A stretch of DNA of 49,372 nt, taken from contig DAOVDI010000006.1 of the NCBI GenBank assembly GCA_030669585.1, positions 1 through 49,372 on the forward strand. Reading direction: 5' to 3'. The translations under genes were made by a program, and so were the position numbers. Numbering within the stretch: position 1 is the stretch's first letter; every line of letters starts with the position of its first letter. The DNA comes from Acidobacteriota bacterium. Lineage in GTDB: Bacteria; Acidobacteriota; Aminicenantia; Aminicenantales; Aminicenantaceae. Below, piece after piece: positions 17,972 through 25,857 of the stretch. Under the pieces are notes generated by a model that was given only the letters and a program-made list of their open reading frames with translations, ran no database searches and was not told the origin of the DNA.

Positions 17972-19060
17972 TTGAAAGCACCAGCATTTGATGCAGTTAT
18001 AGATTATTCTGCCGGGAAATCCGCGGCAAAAACCATCCTGTCTGTTAAAAACGAAAAGTATCCGGTCAAGATGGAGTATTATTCTTATCAACCGGATAAA
18101 GAAACCGGCCGTTTTTATGTTCACTTCAAATTGTCGAAATCAGTTGATCTCAAATGGAATGACCCTTTTTTTATTTTAAGATCAGACAAGGGAGATCCCT
18201 TGGGCGAAGGGAGGATCCTCTACCCCCATCTGGAGAAAATAACTCCAAGGAAAGAGAAAAAAAGAGTGGGTTTTCTTTTGGGCCTTTTAGAGGGAAACAG
18301 GGAAGTCATTATATCCCTGACCAAAAAAGCGGGGGTCCATGGTATTTCAGGAGAAGAGATCCTTGAATTGATTTCCCTCTCAACAGAGAACCTGTCCGGT
18401 ATCAGTCAGGAATTGGAATCTTCAGGAATAATCCGCATCCTTTCATTTTCCCCTCTGTGCCTCCTGTCACAGGAGAATTTTGATATTCTTTGCGAAAAAA
18501 TACAGACTTTTCTTTCGAAGTATCATGAAAAGAACCCCGGTGAATCCGGGGTGCCGCGGAAAAAAATTCAAAAAAGGTTCGATCTTCATCCAAGGGTTCT
18601 GGCTTTGGCGTTGACAAGTCTTGCCCGCAGTCAAAAGATAAGAGATACAGGAGGGATCGTCGCCCTTTCCAATTTTAAACAGATACTTACATCCAATGAG
18701 GAAGAGATGCTTGTCAAATTGGAGAAACTATATTTGGAAGGAGGGTTTCAGTCCGAATCTCTTGAAAGTCTTCGGCGAAAGTTCAATATTCCTACCGTTC
18801 AAATGGACAAATTGATATCTCTCCTTGTTGCCCGAAAAAAAATCATACAGTCGGAAGAGGGATATCTCCTTCATGAATCCTGGCTGGAAGATGTTATCCA
18901 GATGATTCGGTCTTTTCCTAAAGAGGAATTAACAGTTGCTGATTTTAAGAAAATGACCGGTCTTTCCCGGAAATATGCAATTCCCCTATTGGAGTTAATG
19001 GACCAGAAGAATGTAACAAAGCGTAAAGGGGCTGTGCGGGAGATTTTGGCCAAAGATTAA
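17972..19060 (+). CDS. SelB-like protein lacking the GTPase domain (domain III plus winged helices)
   Basis: This 362-aa protein resembles the C-terminal part of the selenocysteine elongation factor SelB. Residues about 4-90 fit EF-Tu-like domain III of SelB (RFYVHFKLSKSVDLKWNDPF, then FILR, then PLGEGRILYPH where SelB has a GGG motif). Residues about 97-362 form successive winged helices ending in LSRKYAIPLLELMDQ (331-345), a hallmark of the SECIS-binding SelB C-terminus. The G domain and domain II (roughly 250-270 residues) are absent, and no remnant is seen upstream, where repeat island II lies. TTG 17972 has GAGG 10 nt upstream. It may be an RNA-binding orphan, one half of a split SelB, or a decayed gene. 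Confidence 0.72.
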   Translation: MKAPAFDAVIDYSAGKSAAKTILSVKNEKYPVKMEYYSYQPDKETGRFYVHFKLSKSVDLKWNDPFFILRSDKGDPLGEGRILYPHLEKITPRKEKKRVGFLLGLLEGNREVIISLTKKAGVHGISGEEILELISLSTENLSGISQELESSGIIRILSFSPLCLLSQENFDILCEKIQTFLSKYHEKNPGESGVPRKKIQKRFDLHPRVLALALTSLARSQKIRDTGGIVALSNFKQILTSNEEEMLVKLEKLYLEGGFQSESLESLRRKFNIPTVQMDKLISLLVARKKIIQSEEGYLLHESWLEDVIQMIRSFPKEELTVADFKKMTGLSRKYAIPLLELMDQKNVTKRKGAVREILAKD

Positions 19061-19101
19061 ACACATAAAATCGAATTAGGACAGGTCGAGAACGGAGAGA
19101 A

Positions 19102-21285
19102 TTATCTTTTTCTTCTTCTTTTGGTTGCTTTTTTCTCTGCTTGTTCCTTTTTGGATTTGGTTAAGGCGGTTTTGAGTTTTGCTGCAAACATTCCGGTTTT
19201 AGGCTCTTCCTTCTGGACAAAGGCTTTATAGTCTGCTTTCTTTTCTTCGGATTTTGTCTCTGTAAATTCTTTCTTATCCACGGTCTTTATTGCGAAGAGG
19301 GCTTCCATCTCGGACTCTTCCAGTTTGATCTGTTCTTCTCTGATCTTCTTAACGCCCTTCCTTCGTTTTGGACCTCGTTCGCTCTCCAGCTTGACCTTGC
19401 GTCCTTTTTTCTTGCCCTCTTTTGGCTTTTTGGGTTTTATGATTTCCAGGGCAGGCGCTTTAATTTTTTCTTTCTCTTTTACAATCTCTGGGGCAGCCGC
19501 AGATATTTCTTCCGCCTTGACAGCGATTTTTCTTATAACGGCTTTTTTCTCGGCAGAAGGAGCAGCAGCTTCAACGATCTGCAGCTTTCCTTCTTCCGCT
19601 TCGGTTCCAGGAAAATCACCCTCTATGGTGCCGATTTCAGGCAGCCTGCTTTTTGGACTCAGGGTTTTTTTCTTTTTTTCTTTTTCGTCGAAAGGCGTTT
19701 TAAGGCCTTCATCAGGAATAATATCCTCCTCTTCGGCAGGAGCCGTTTCCTGATAGATATAAACCCCTTTCTTTTTTTCGGAAGGCATGAATTCGGAGGA
19801 ATTACGAAATATATATTCGACATCTTCATAAAAGGTTCGTTTAAGCAAATCTACAAGATGAAAGGCTCGTAGAGAATGGAGGAACAGCTCGTTCCCTTCG
19901 TAACCGAAATTTTTCATCACAAGAAGAAGCAGCTCTTTTAAGTCCAATTTTTTTCGCTGCTTGTAGAATGTGAAAAGCTGTTTCAGAGTTTCCTTTTCAA
20001 GAAAGATGATTTTGTTCGTGGAACAGTATGAAAAATCTGTCTCATCGTGAACTTTAAATTCATCTTTTACGGGATCATATGTGACTTTTGGCACTTCGAG
20101 CTTCTTCTTGATCGTCTTTAATGAAAAGAAAAATTTGGATGGGCCTGTTCTTTTTAGCGTCAGACTTGCCCCTTGGGGAACATTATTGCTTTCATAGAAT
20201 TCTTTAAGTCCGATAAAAGCCAGGGATGTCGGATAATAATAAACAGTATATTCTTTTTTCGAATCAGAATTCTTGAATATATATTCTCGAATATGGGACA
20301 ATTCTCTGTTCATGTTTTTCGGAACAACCACTCCCCCTGACAGGATCTCTCTCCATGAAAGATAAAGCTTAAGTGGAAAACCTTCATAGGGGGATGTTTC
20401 TGGTTTAATTCCATCTTCAAATGAGGGCACTTTTGCTTTTTTTGCATTGAGTGGCAGGTCTTTTATAAAAGAATCAATGAGTTCCTTTAAGTGCCATTTC
20501 CCACGGTCTTCAGGAGAGACAAGAATGAATCTTTTTTTCTGCTTACTCAAAGCATGGTTCTGACTGATCCAGTAAATCTCATAAAGGTCCGAATCAGGGC
20601 TGATCCCAAAAGCTTGAGATATTATCTCGGACGAGGAGCAGGATTTTTTTGTTTCACTTAATTTAGTCTGGAGGGAATTCATGATCTCATCAGAGATTAT
20701 TAATCGATTTTTTTTCAATTGCCAGAATTCATTCCAGTTGAAGAAGTCCTTTGATCTTGTGAGTTCATGGACCAGGTTTTTTTCCAGTGACTTCAGGTCT
20801 TTTTCCGGCATGGGGAGTTCATGAAGTCTCGGGTCATCTTCTTTTTCAAGGACTTTTGCGTTTACACATTGATTGTCTTGATTTGAAGGCAGAAGAACCT
20901 GGGTCTTAGTTTTTTTCATATATTCTATGTGTTTTCTAAACGTTCCTCCCCCGGAATAATCAACCTCTAGCATTTCATATTGAAAAGCTTCGTATTTAAT
21001 TATATTGACGACTTTTAGAACAACAGCTCCATGAAAGGGCTCAACTCCTTTACTGCTAATCAAAAGGGGCTCATCATAGGGCTTATATATGAGATCTCCG
21101 ATCTCATAGCGACAGCGGGAATCATAAATTTTAACTTCCTGATTCATCTGGCTGGAATTCTTTTCAAAGGCCAGTCTTGTTGCTAATTCCTGATGTGAGA
21201 CCGGTGTTTTGTTTTTTCCAAAGATTCCCTTAATAAATTGAAGGTCGTCTTTTGTGATTGTTGTATTTTCGTTCTCTTTTTCCAT
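19102..21285 (-). CDS. Large hypothetical protein with basic, low-complexity C-terminal tail
   Basis: I do not recognise this 727-aa protein. Residues about 1-40 could form a small helix-turn-helix (DLQFIKGIFG, VSHQELATRLAF). Residues about 55-130 are a compact beta-rich domain with YEIGDLIYKPYDEPLL and YSGGGTFRKHIEY. A middle part to about 510 is globular. Residues 512-727 are a Lys/Glu/Ala-rich tail with repeated KKxK and EE blocks, ending KRRRKR, as in nucleic-acid-binding or scaffold proteins. No signal peptide or membrane segment is seen. The gene lies 53 nt after arcC on the same strand. A TATTAT 15 nt before the ATG and the lack of a ribosome-binding site suggest its own near-leaderless transcript. 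Confidence 0.8.
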   Translation of the reverse strand: MEKENENTTITKDDLQFIKGIFGKNKTPVSHQELATRLAFEKNSSQMNQEVKIYDSRCRYEIGDLIYKPYDEPLLISSKGVEPFHGAVVLKVVNIIKYEAFQYEMLEVDYSGGGTFRKHIEYMKKTKTQVLLPSNQDNQCVNAKVLEKEDDPRLHELPMPEKDLKSLEKNLVHELTRSKDFFNWNEFWQLKKNRLIISDEIMNSLQTKLSETKKSCSSSEIISQAFGISPDSDLYEIYWISQNHALSKQKKRFILVSPEDRGKWHLKELIDSFIKDLPLNAKKAKVPSFEDGIKPETSPYEGFPLKLYLSWREILSGGVVVPKNMNRELSHIREYIFKNSDSKKEYTVYYYPTSLAFIGLKEFYESNNVPQGASLTLKRTGPSKFFFSLKTIKKKLEVPKVTYDPVKDEFKVHDETDFSYCSTNKIIFLEKETLKQLFTFYKQRKKLDLKELLLLVMKNFGYEGNELFLHSLRAFHLVDLLKRTFYEDVEYIFRNSSEFMPSEKKKGVYIYQETAPAEEEDIIPDEGLKTPFDEKEKKKKTLSPKSRLPEIGTIEGDFPGTEAEEGKLQIVEAAAPSAEKKAVIRKIAVKAEEISAAAPEIVKEKEKIKAPALEIIKPKKPKEGKKKGRKVKLESERGPKRRKGVKKIREEQIKLEESEMEALFAIKTVDKKEFTETKSEEKKADYKAFVQKEEPKTGMFAAKLKTALTKSKKEQAEKKATKRRRKR

Positions 21286-21338
21286 TTTATTTATTTTCTA
21301 ATAATAGCATAATAGCTTTCTGAACATGAAGTCTATTT

Positions 21339-22295
21339 TCAGCTCCTGGCAGCTCTGATGATCCTGGTGCCAGAACGGTTTATGAGCGCCGATTTAAGGT
21401 GGCTGGCGGATGTGATAAGAACTTCTGTGCCACCTGCTTTGATATACTCAATGGAAGCCTGAATCTTGGGGCCCATGGATCCCGGGGGGAATTGTCCTTC
21501 CTCCAAGTACTGTTCCGCCTCTTCAACGGTCATTATGCTCAAGGGGGTTTCATCTGATGTCCCGAAGTTCAAACTTACTCTGGGCACATTGGTCAGGATA
21601 ATGAATAGATCACATCTGACTTCCCGGGCAATAAGGCTGGAGGCGAAATCTTTGTCAATAACAGCTTCCACTCCCTGAAAAAGCCCGTTGCCGTTGATTA
21701 TGACAGGAATGCCTCCTCCCCCTGCGGCAATGACGATCTTTCCTGAGTGGACCAGATCCCTGATGATCCTCTTCGGGATCACATCTATAGGCTTTGGGGA
21801 AGGTACGACTTTACGGTAGCCGCGTCCTGCATCTTCGATCATAGTCCATTTTTTTTCTCTTATAAGCATTTGCGCTCTGTATTTTGAGTAAAAAGGACCA
21901 ATAGGTTTGCTGGGATTGTCAAAAGCCGGATCCTCCCGGTCTACGACGACCTCAGAAATCAAAGTGGCCACGTCATTATCCAGGGAGTTTTTTCGAAGCT
22001 CGTTGAGGACAGCTTTTTCCAGCATAAATCCTATGCTGCCTTCTGTCATGGCATCACACATTTCAAGGGAGAAAGGCGGGACCTTATTAATGGATTCCTC
22101 CATTTGAATCAGAAGATTTCCCACCTGCGGGCCGTTTCCGTGGACTATGATCAGGTCAAACCCTTTTTTTACAACATGGATCATCAATTGGGCTGCTTTC
22201 TTGGCATTCTTTTTCTGTTCGGACTGCAGCCCTCTCTGGTTCTTGGGTAGTAAGGCATTTCCGCCAAAAGCGATCAGTGCGATCTTTTTTTTCAT
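21339..22295 (-). CDS. arcC: Carbamate kinase
   Basis: This 318-aa amino-acid-kinase-family enzyme makes ATP from carbamoyl phosphate and ADP, or the reverse. The N-terminal phosphate-binding motif IALIAFGGNALL, HGNGPQVGNLL, VIAAGGGGIPVI and the late GSMGPKIQASI motif are all in order, and length is typical. Its ATG overlaps the stop of cpgS in an ATGA, so translation is coupled. The usual partners ornithine carbamoyltransferase and arginine deiminase are not in the window. The cpgS pairing argues that this kinase serves something other than a standard arginine deiminase operon, although paralogues elsewhere cannot be excluded. Confidence 0.93.
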   Translation of the reverse strand: MKKKIALIAFGGNALLPKNQRGLQSEQKKNAKKAAQLMIHVVKKGFDLIIVHGNGPQVGNLLIQMEESINKVPPFSLEMCDAMTEGSIGFMLEKAVLNELRKNSLDNDVATLISEVVVDREDPAFDNPSKPIGPFYSKYRAQMLIREKKWTMIEDAGRGYRKVVPSPKPIDVIPKRIIRDLVHSGKIVIAAGGGGIPVIINGNGLFQGVEAVIDKDFASSLIAREVRCDLFIILTNVPRVSLNFGTSDETPLSIMTVEEAEQYLEEGQFPPGSMGPKIQASIEYIKAGGTEVLITSASHLKSALINRSGTRIIRAARS

Positions 22296-23599
22296 TGGAA
22301 TTTTTTAAGGACCTCTCTAAGATCCGGTGTTCCGATTTCCTCCAGATCATATGTCACACGCAGGATTTTCTTGTTCGTTTTCAGCAGGCGGGGGAGATCG
22401 ATCGGAGTAGCTCCGATCACAATATCACACTCCACTTTATTGATGGTTTCTGCCAGTTCGTCCATCTGGGCCTTGCCGTATCCCATGGCCGGAAGAACTC
22501 TATCCAGATGGCTGAATTTCTTAAAAGTAGATTTTATACTTCCCACGGCATAAGGCCTGGGATCTACAATTTTTAAGGCACCGTATTTTTCAGCAGCAAT
22601 GATCCCTGCTCCATAGGGCATCTCCCCATGAGTAAGGGTTGGGCCGTCTTCGATGACCAAAACGGTCTTTCCGGCGATATCCTGTCCTTCAGAAACAGTG
22701 ATAGGAGAATTGGCCCGGATGACGGTTGCCCCTGGATTGAAGCTTAGAATATTTTTCATCACAAGGTCGATATTTTCCTGCTTGGCAGTGCCCATCTTAT
22801 TGATAACAAGAACATCGGCTCTACGGAAATTTAGTTCGCCCGGAAAATATTTCAATTCATGGCCTGGTCTGTGAGGATCTACAACCACGATTTCCAGGTC
22901 AGCTTTGTAAAAGGAAGTATCATTATTCCCCCCATCCCAGAGTATGATATCTGCTTCTTTTTCTGCTTCTTCCAGAATGGCGGCATAATCCACACCGGCA
23001 TAGACGATGATTCCCTCGTTGATATGAGGCTCGTACTCCTCCATTTCTTCGATTGTGCACTCATGTTTGATCATATCCTGGTAGGTTGCGAATCTCTGAA
23101 CCTTCTGTTTTTCGAGATCGCCATAAGGCATGGGATGCCGGATAACAACAACCTTTTTCCCCTGTTTTTTTAACAGAAGAGCGATCTTTCGGCTGGTCTG
23201 ACTTTTACCACAGCCGGTCCTTACAGCACAGACAGAAACAAGGGGGCGTTTGCTTTTGATCATAGTGTCATTAGGGCCAAGGAGCATGAAGGAGGCTCCG
23301 GCAGCCATAACGATTGATGACTTATGCATGACATCTTCATGAAAGATATCACTGTAAGCGAAAATAACATCATCCACATTTTGCTCTTTTATCAGAGAAG
23401 GCAGTTCCTCTTCAGCATGGATAGGAATACCGTCGGGATAGAGGGAGCCTGCTAATGCAGCAGGATATTTCCTGTCTTCAATATCCGGGATTTGGGTGGC
23501 TGTAAAAGCAACGACTTCATAACTGCTATTATCTCTGAAGTAAACATTAAAATTATGAAAATCTCTTCCTGCAGCGCCCATAATGACAACTTTCTTCAT
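22292..23599 (-). CDS. cpgS: Cyclic 2,3-diphosphoglycerate synthetase family protein
   Basis: This 435-aa protein resembles the archaeal enzyme that closes 2,3-diphosphoglycerate to its cyclic form using ATP. It has an N-terminal Rossmann-like part (MKKVVIMGAAGRDFHNFNVYF), a P-loop VRTGCGKSQ near residue 127, IILWDGGNNDTSFY, and VLVINKMGTA, which resembles a nucleotide-specificity motif. Bacterial homologues are known by sequence, but their product is not generally proven, so the reaction here is inferred. It is the first gene of a cpgS-arcC pair, with AAGGAG before the ATG and a good promoter upstream. Confidence 0.85.
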   Translation of the reverse strand: MKKVVIMGAAGRDFHNFNVYFRDNSSYEVVAFTATQIPDIEDRKYPAALAGSLYPDGIPIHAEEELPSLIKEQNVDDVIFAYSDIFHEDVMHKSSIVMAAGASFMLLGPNDTMIKSKRPLVSVCAVRTGCGKSQTSRKIALLLKKQGKKVVVIRHPMPYGDLEKQKVQRFATYQDMIKHECTIEEMEEYEPHINEGIIVYAGVDYAAILEEAEKEADIILWDGGNNDTSFYKADLEIVVVDPHRPGHELKYFPGELNFRRADVLVINKMGTAKQENIDLVMKNILSFNPGATVIRANSPITVSEGQDIAGKTVLVIEDGPTLTHGEMPYGAGIIAAEKYGALKIVDPRPYAVGSIKSTFKKFSHLDRVLPAMGYGKAQMDELAETINKVECDIVIGATPIDLPRLLKTNKKILRVTYDLEEIGTPDLREVLKKFQ

Positions 23600-23640
23600 T
23601 GATACGACTCCTTTACATAAATTTCTCCTGAAAAACGCTT

Positions 23641-23669
23641 AGTATAATACAGGGTCTGGAATTATGCAA
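23641..23669 (-). promoter_or_regulatory. Sigma-70-like promoter of cpgS-arcC
   Basis: On the minus strand, TTGCAT (23669-23664) and TATACT (23646-23641) are 17 nt apart. Transcription would begin near 23634, giving a leader of about 35 nt that contains the AAGGAG site of cpgS. Confidence 0.6.
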
Positions 23670-23732
23670 TATTCTGAATACGGGAGTAGGCATTTAAATG
23701 TCCTATCATTACCAGATTAATTTCATCTTTTA

Positions 23733-23761
23733 TTGACAGTAAAGGCTTAAATCGTTAATAT
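23733..23761 (+). promoter_or_regulatory. Promoter of the tRNA-Val gene
   Basis: TTGACA (23733-23738) is a perfect -35 box, and TAATAT (23756-23761) lies 17 nt downstream. The predicted start is about 12 nt before the first base of the tRNA. Confidence 0.65.
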
Positions 23762-23779
23762 ACATAGGCTTGAAAATGT

Positions 23780-23854
23780 AGGCGCGTAGCTCAGTGGGAG
23801 AGTGCTTCCTTGACGCGGAAGAAGTCGAGGGTTCGATCCCCTCCGCGCCTACCA
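23780..23854 (+). tRNA. tRNA-Val (anticodon GAC), CCA encoded
   Basis: A full cloverleaf of 75 nt can be drawn. The acceptor AGGCGCG pairs with CGCGCCT, followed by discriminator A and an encoded CCA. The D stem is GCTC/GAGT. The anticodon stem CTTCC/GGAAG holds the loop TTGACGC, giving anticodon GAC for valine GUC. The T arm is GAGGG-TTCGATC-CCCTC. It has its own promoter upstream. Confidence 0.96.
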
Positions 23855-23874
23855 TTTTTATTTGGAGATCGTAT

Positions 23875-23897
23875 TTAACCTGAATAAAGCAGGTTAA
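23875..23897. repeat. Perfect 8-bp dyad between tRNA-Val and thrS
   Basis: TTAACCTG and CAGGTTAA flank a 7-nt spacer, 33 nt before the thrS ATG. The 15-nt core TGAATAAAGCAGGTT also occurs, inverted, at the right edge of repeat island II (17888-17902), and resembles the ends of that repeat family. It could be a solo repeat end, an operator for thrS, or the 3' processing/termination region of the tRNA. There is no T tract. Confidence 0.5.
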
Positions 23898-23912
23898 CTG
23901 GAATGTGAATTG

Positions 23913-23918
23913 TATAGT
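23913..23918 (+). promoter_or_regulatory. -10 hexamer of the thrS operon
   Basis: TATAGT matches the -10 consensus at five of six positions. It would place the transcript start near 23925, about 5 nt before the thrS ATG. The -35 region is unconvincing. No T-box leader can fit in this spacing. Confidence 0.45.
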
Positions 23919-23929
23919 ATAGAAAATCA

Positions 23930-25849
23930 ATGGACATGATTAGGATCAAACTGGAGAAGTCTGTTTTATCCGTAAAGAAGGGTACGGTTCTGTCTGAATT
24001 GATTTCCCGCGACGGAGGAGAAGTCTCTCCGGTCTTCGCTGAAGTTAATGATGAGATCGTTGCGCCGGGCCATATTCTGGAGCAGGATTCCGAGGTGACA
24101 TGGCTTTATCCTGATTCTCGTGAGACCCTGGATATCCTGCGCCATTCTACAGCGCATCTTCTTGCCCAGGCTGTGCTTGACCTGTTTCCCGGGACTCAGA
24201 CCGGTATAGGGCCTGCGGTTGAAAATGGTTTTTATTATGATTTTCTCAGAGAAACACCTTTTACTAACGACGATCTTGTAATAATAGAAAAGAAGATGCA
24301 GGAACTGGCAGCAAAGGATTTCGTCATAAAAAAGGAGGATTACCCTAAAGAAGATGCCCGGAAGTTGTTCCAGGACTTGAAACACGATCTTAAGGATGAA
24401 CTGATTCAGGAAAAAGGCGGAGATACGGTTTCCTGTTATCGCCAGGGTGATTTCATCGATTTTTGTCTGGGGCCCCATGTTCCGTCGACCGGAATGATCA
24501 AGCATTTCAGGATTCTCTCTGTTTCTGGCGCCTACTGGAAAGGAGAGGAAAAGGGAAAGCAGATGCAAAGGATCTACGGCACGGTGTTTTTCAGTAAAGA
24601 CGAGCTTGACAAACATCTGGCCTTGATCGAGGAGGCAAAAAAGAGAGATCACCGAAAACTTGGACCGGAGCTGGATCTGTTCAGCTTTCATGAAGATCTG
24701 GGGGCTGGTCTGATCCTCTGGCATGCTAAAGGAGGAGCGATCAGGTATGCTATTGAAGATTACTGGCGTGAAGAGCATTTTAAAGCTGGGTATGAAATGC
24801 TTTTTTCTCCCCATATTGCAAAATTGGATGTCTGGAAGCGTAGCGGGCATACGGAGTTTTATGACGCAATGTATCCCCCTTTCGAGACCGACGAGATCCA
24901 GTATCAGCTCAAACCCATGAATTGTCCCTTTCATATCATGGTCTATAACTCCAGGCAGCGAAGTTACAGAGATCTTCCGCTTAGATGGGCGGAACTGGGA
25001 ACGGTTTACCGTTATGAGCGAAGCGGAGTCCTTCACGGTCTGATGAGGGCTCGAGGTTTCACTCAGGATGATGCCCACATATTCTGTCGTCCCGACCAGC
25101 TTGAGGAGGAGATCAAAAACACCATAGCTTTGGCCCTGCGTATGTTAAACACGTTTGGATTCAAGGAATTTGATGTCTTTCTATCGACCCGTCCGGCAAA
25201 ATATGTTGGCGCTCTGGAAGACTGGGACAAAGCGACAAAAGCACTTGAAGATGCCTTAAAAAATGTCGGACTGGAATTCCGTGTAGACCCCGGAGAAGGT
25301 GTTTTTTATGGGCCGAAAATTGACATCAAGATCAGGGATGCGCTCCAGAGATCCTGGCAGTGTACGACCATCCAATTGGATTTCAATCTATCTGAAAGGT
25401 TCAATATCCATTATGTCGGGGAGGACGGGAAGTATCATAGACCCTTTATGATACACCGTGCCCTTCTTGGTTCTTTGGAAAGATTTTTTGGTATCTTGAT
25501 CGAGCATTATAACGGGAATTTTCCATTGTGGATGGCGCCTGTCCAGGTGATGATCATTCCTATTGCTGATCGTCATAATGAATATGCCGCCAAGCTCAAT
25601 GACATCTTTAAGGAAAAAGGAATAAGATCTGAGATCGATTCACGCAGAGAAAAGATGGGATATAAAATCAGGCATGCAGAATCCAATAAGATACCGCTGA
25701 TTCTCATTGTCGGCGACAAGGAGATATCCAGCAACACTGCTTCGCTCAGGGTTCACACTATTGGTGATATTGGTCGGATCGAGATCGATGATTTTCTTGA
25801 AAAAGTCACAGATTTCATTCAAAATAGATATTTAAGCGTAGAATTCTAA
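23930..25849 (+). CDS. thrS: Threonyl-tRNA synthetase
   Basis: This 639-aa class II synthetase charges tRNA-Thr. An N-terminal TGS domain (about 1-62) is followed by the editing domain (about 70-225, with RHSTAHLLAQA and the SxGAYWKG-like SVSGAYWKGEE). The catalytic core has the zinc-site motif KPMNCPFH and motif 2 YRYERSGVLHGLMRARGFTQ, and the C-terminal anticodon-binding domain starts near 545. Length is as expected. There is no Shine-Dalgarno sequence before ATG 23930; an ATG two codons on (23936) is the other choice. It heads a long operon with infC, rpmI and rplT, the classical arrangement. Confidence 0.96.
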   Translation: MDMIRIKLEKSVLSVKKGTVLSELISRDGGEVSPVFAEVNDEIVAPGHILEQDSEVTWLYPDSRETLDILRHSTAHLLAQAVLDLFPGTQTGIGPAVENGFYYDFLRETPFTNDDLVIIEKKMQELAAKDFVIKKEDYPKEDARKLFQDLKHDLKDELIQEKGGDTVSCYRQGDFIDFCLGPHVPSTGMIKHFRILSVSGAYWKGEEKGKQMQRIYGTVFFSKDELDKHLALIEEAKKRDHRKLGPELDLFSFHEDLGAGLILWHAKGGAIRYAIEDYWREEHFKAGYEMLFSPHIAKLDVWKRSGHTEFYDAMYPPFETDEIQYQLKPMNCPFHIMVYNSRQRSYRDLPLRWAELGTVYRYERSGVLHGLMRARGFTQDDAHIFCRPDQLEEEIKNTIALALRMLNTFGFKEFDVFLSTRPAKYVGALEDWDKATKALEDALKNVGLEFRVDPGEGVFYGPKIDIKIRDALQRSWQCTTIQLDFNLSERFNIHYVGEDGKYHRPFMIHRALLGSLERFFGILIEHYNGNFPLWMAPVQVMIIPIADRHNEYAAKLNDIFKEKGIRSEIDSRREKMGYKIRHAESNKIPLILIVGDKEISSNTASLRVHTIGDIGRIEIDDFLEKVTDFIQNRYLSVEF

Positions 25850-25857
25850 GGAGGCTC

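Noticed and set aside
19325-19753. 142-aa plus-strand ORF rich in Ser/Phe
   Set aside because: It is the reverse of the Lys/Glu-rich tail of the 727-aa gene, whose composition avoids stops on the other strand.
23730-23930. Minus-strand 66-aa ORF containing GAEGIEPSTSSAS
   Set aside because: It is the antisense of the tRNA-Val gene, a well-known source of false ORFs.
23855-23930. T-box or threonine-responsive leader for thrS
   Set aside because: Only 75 nt separate tRNA-Val from thrS and the predicted transcript start is about 5 nt before the ATG, too short for a T-box.
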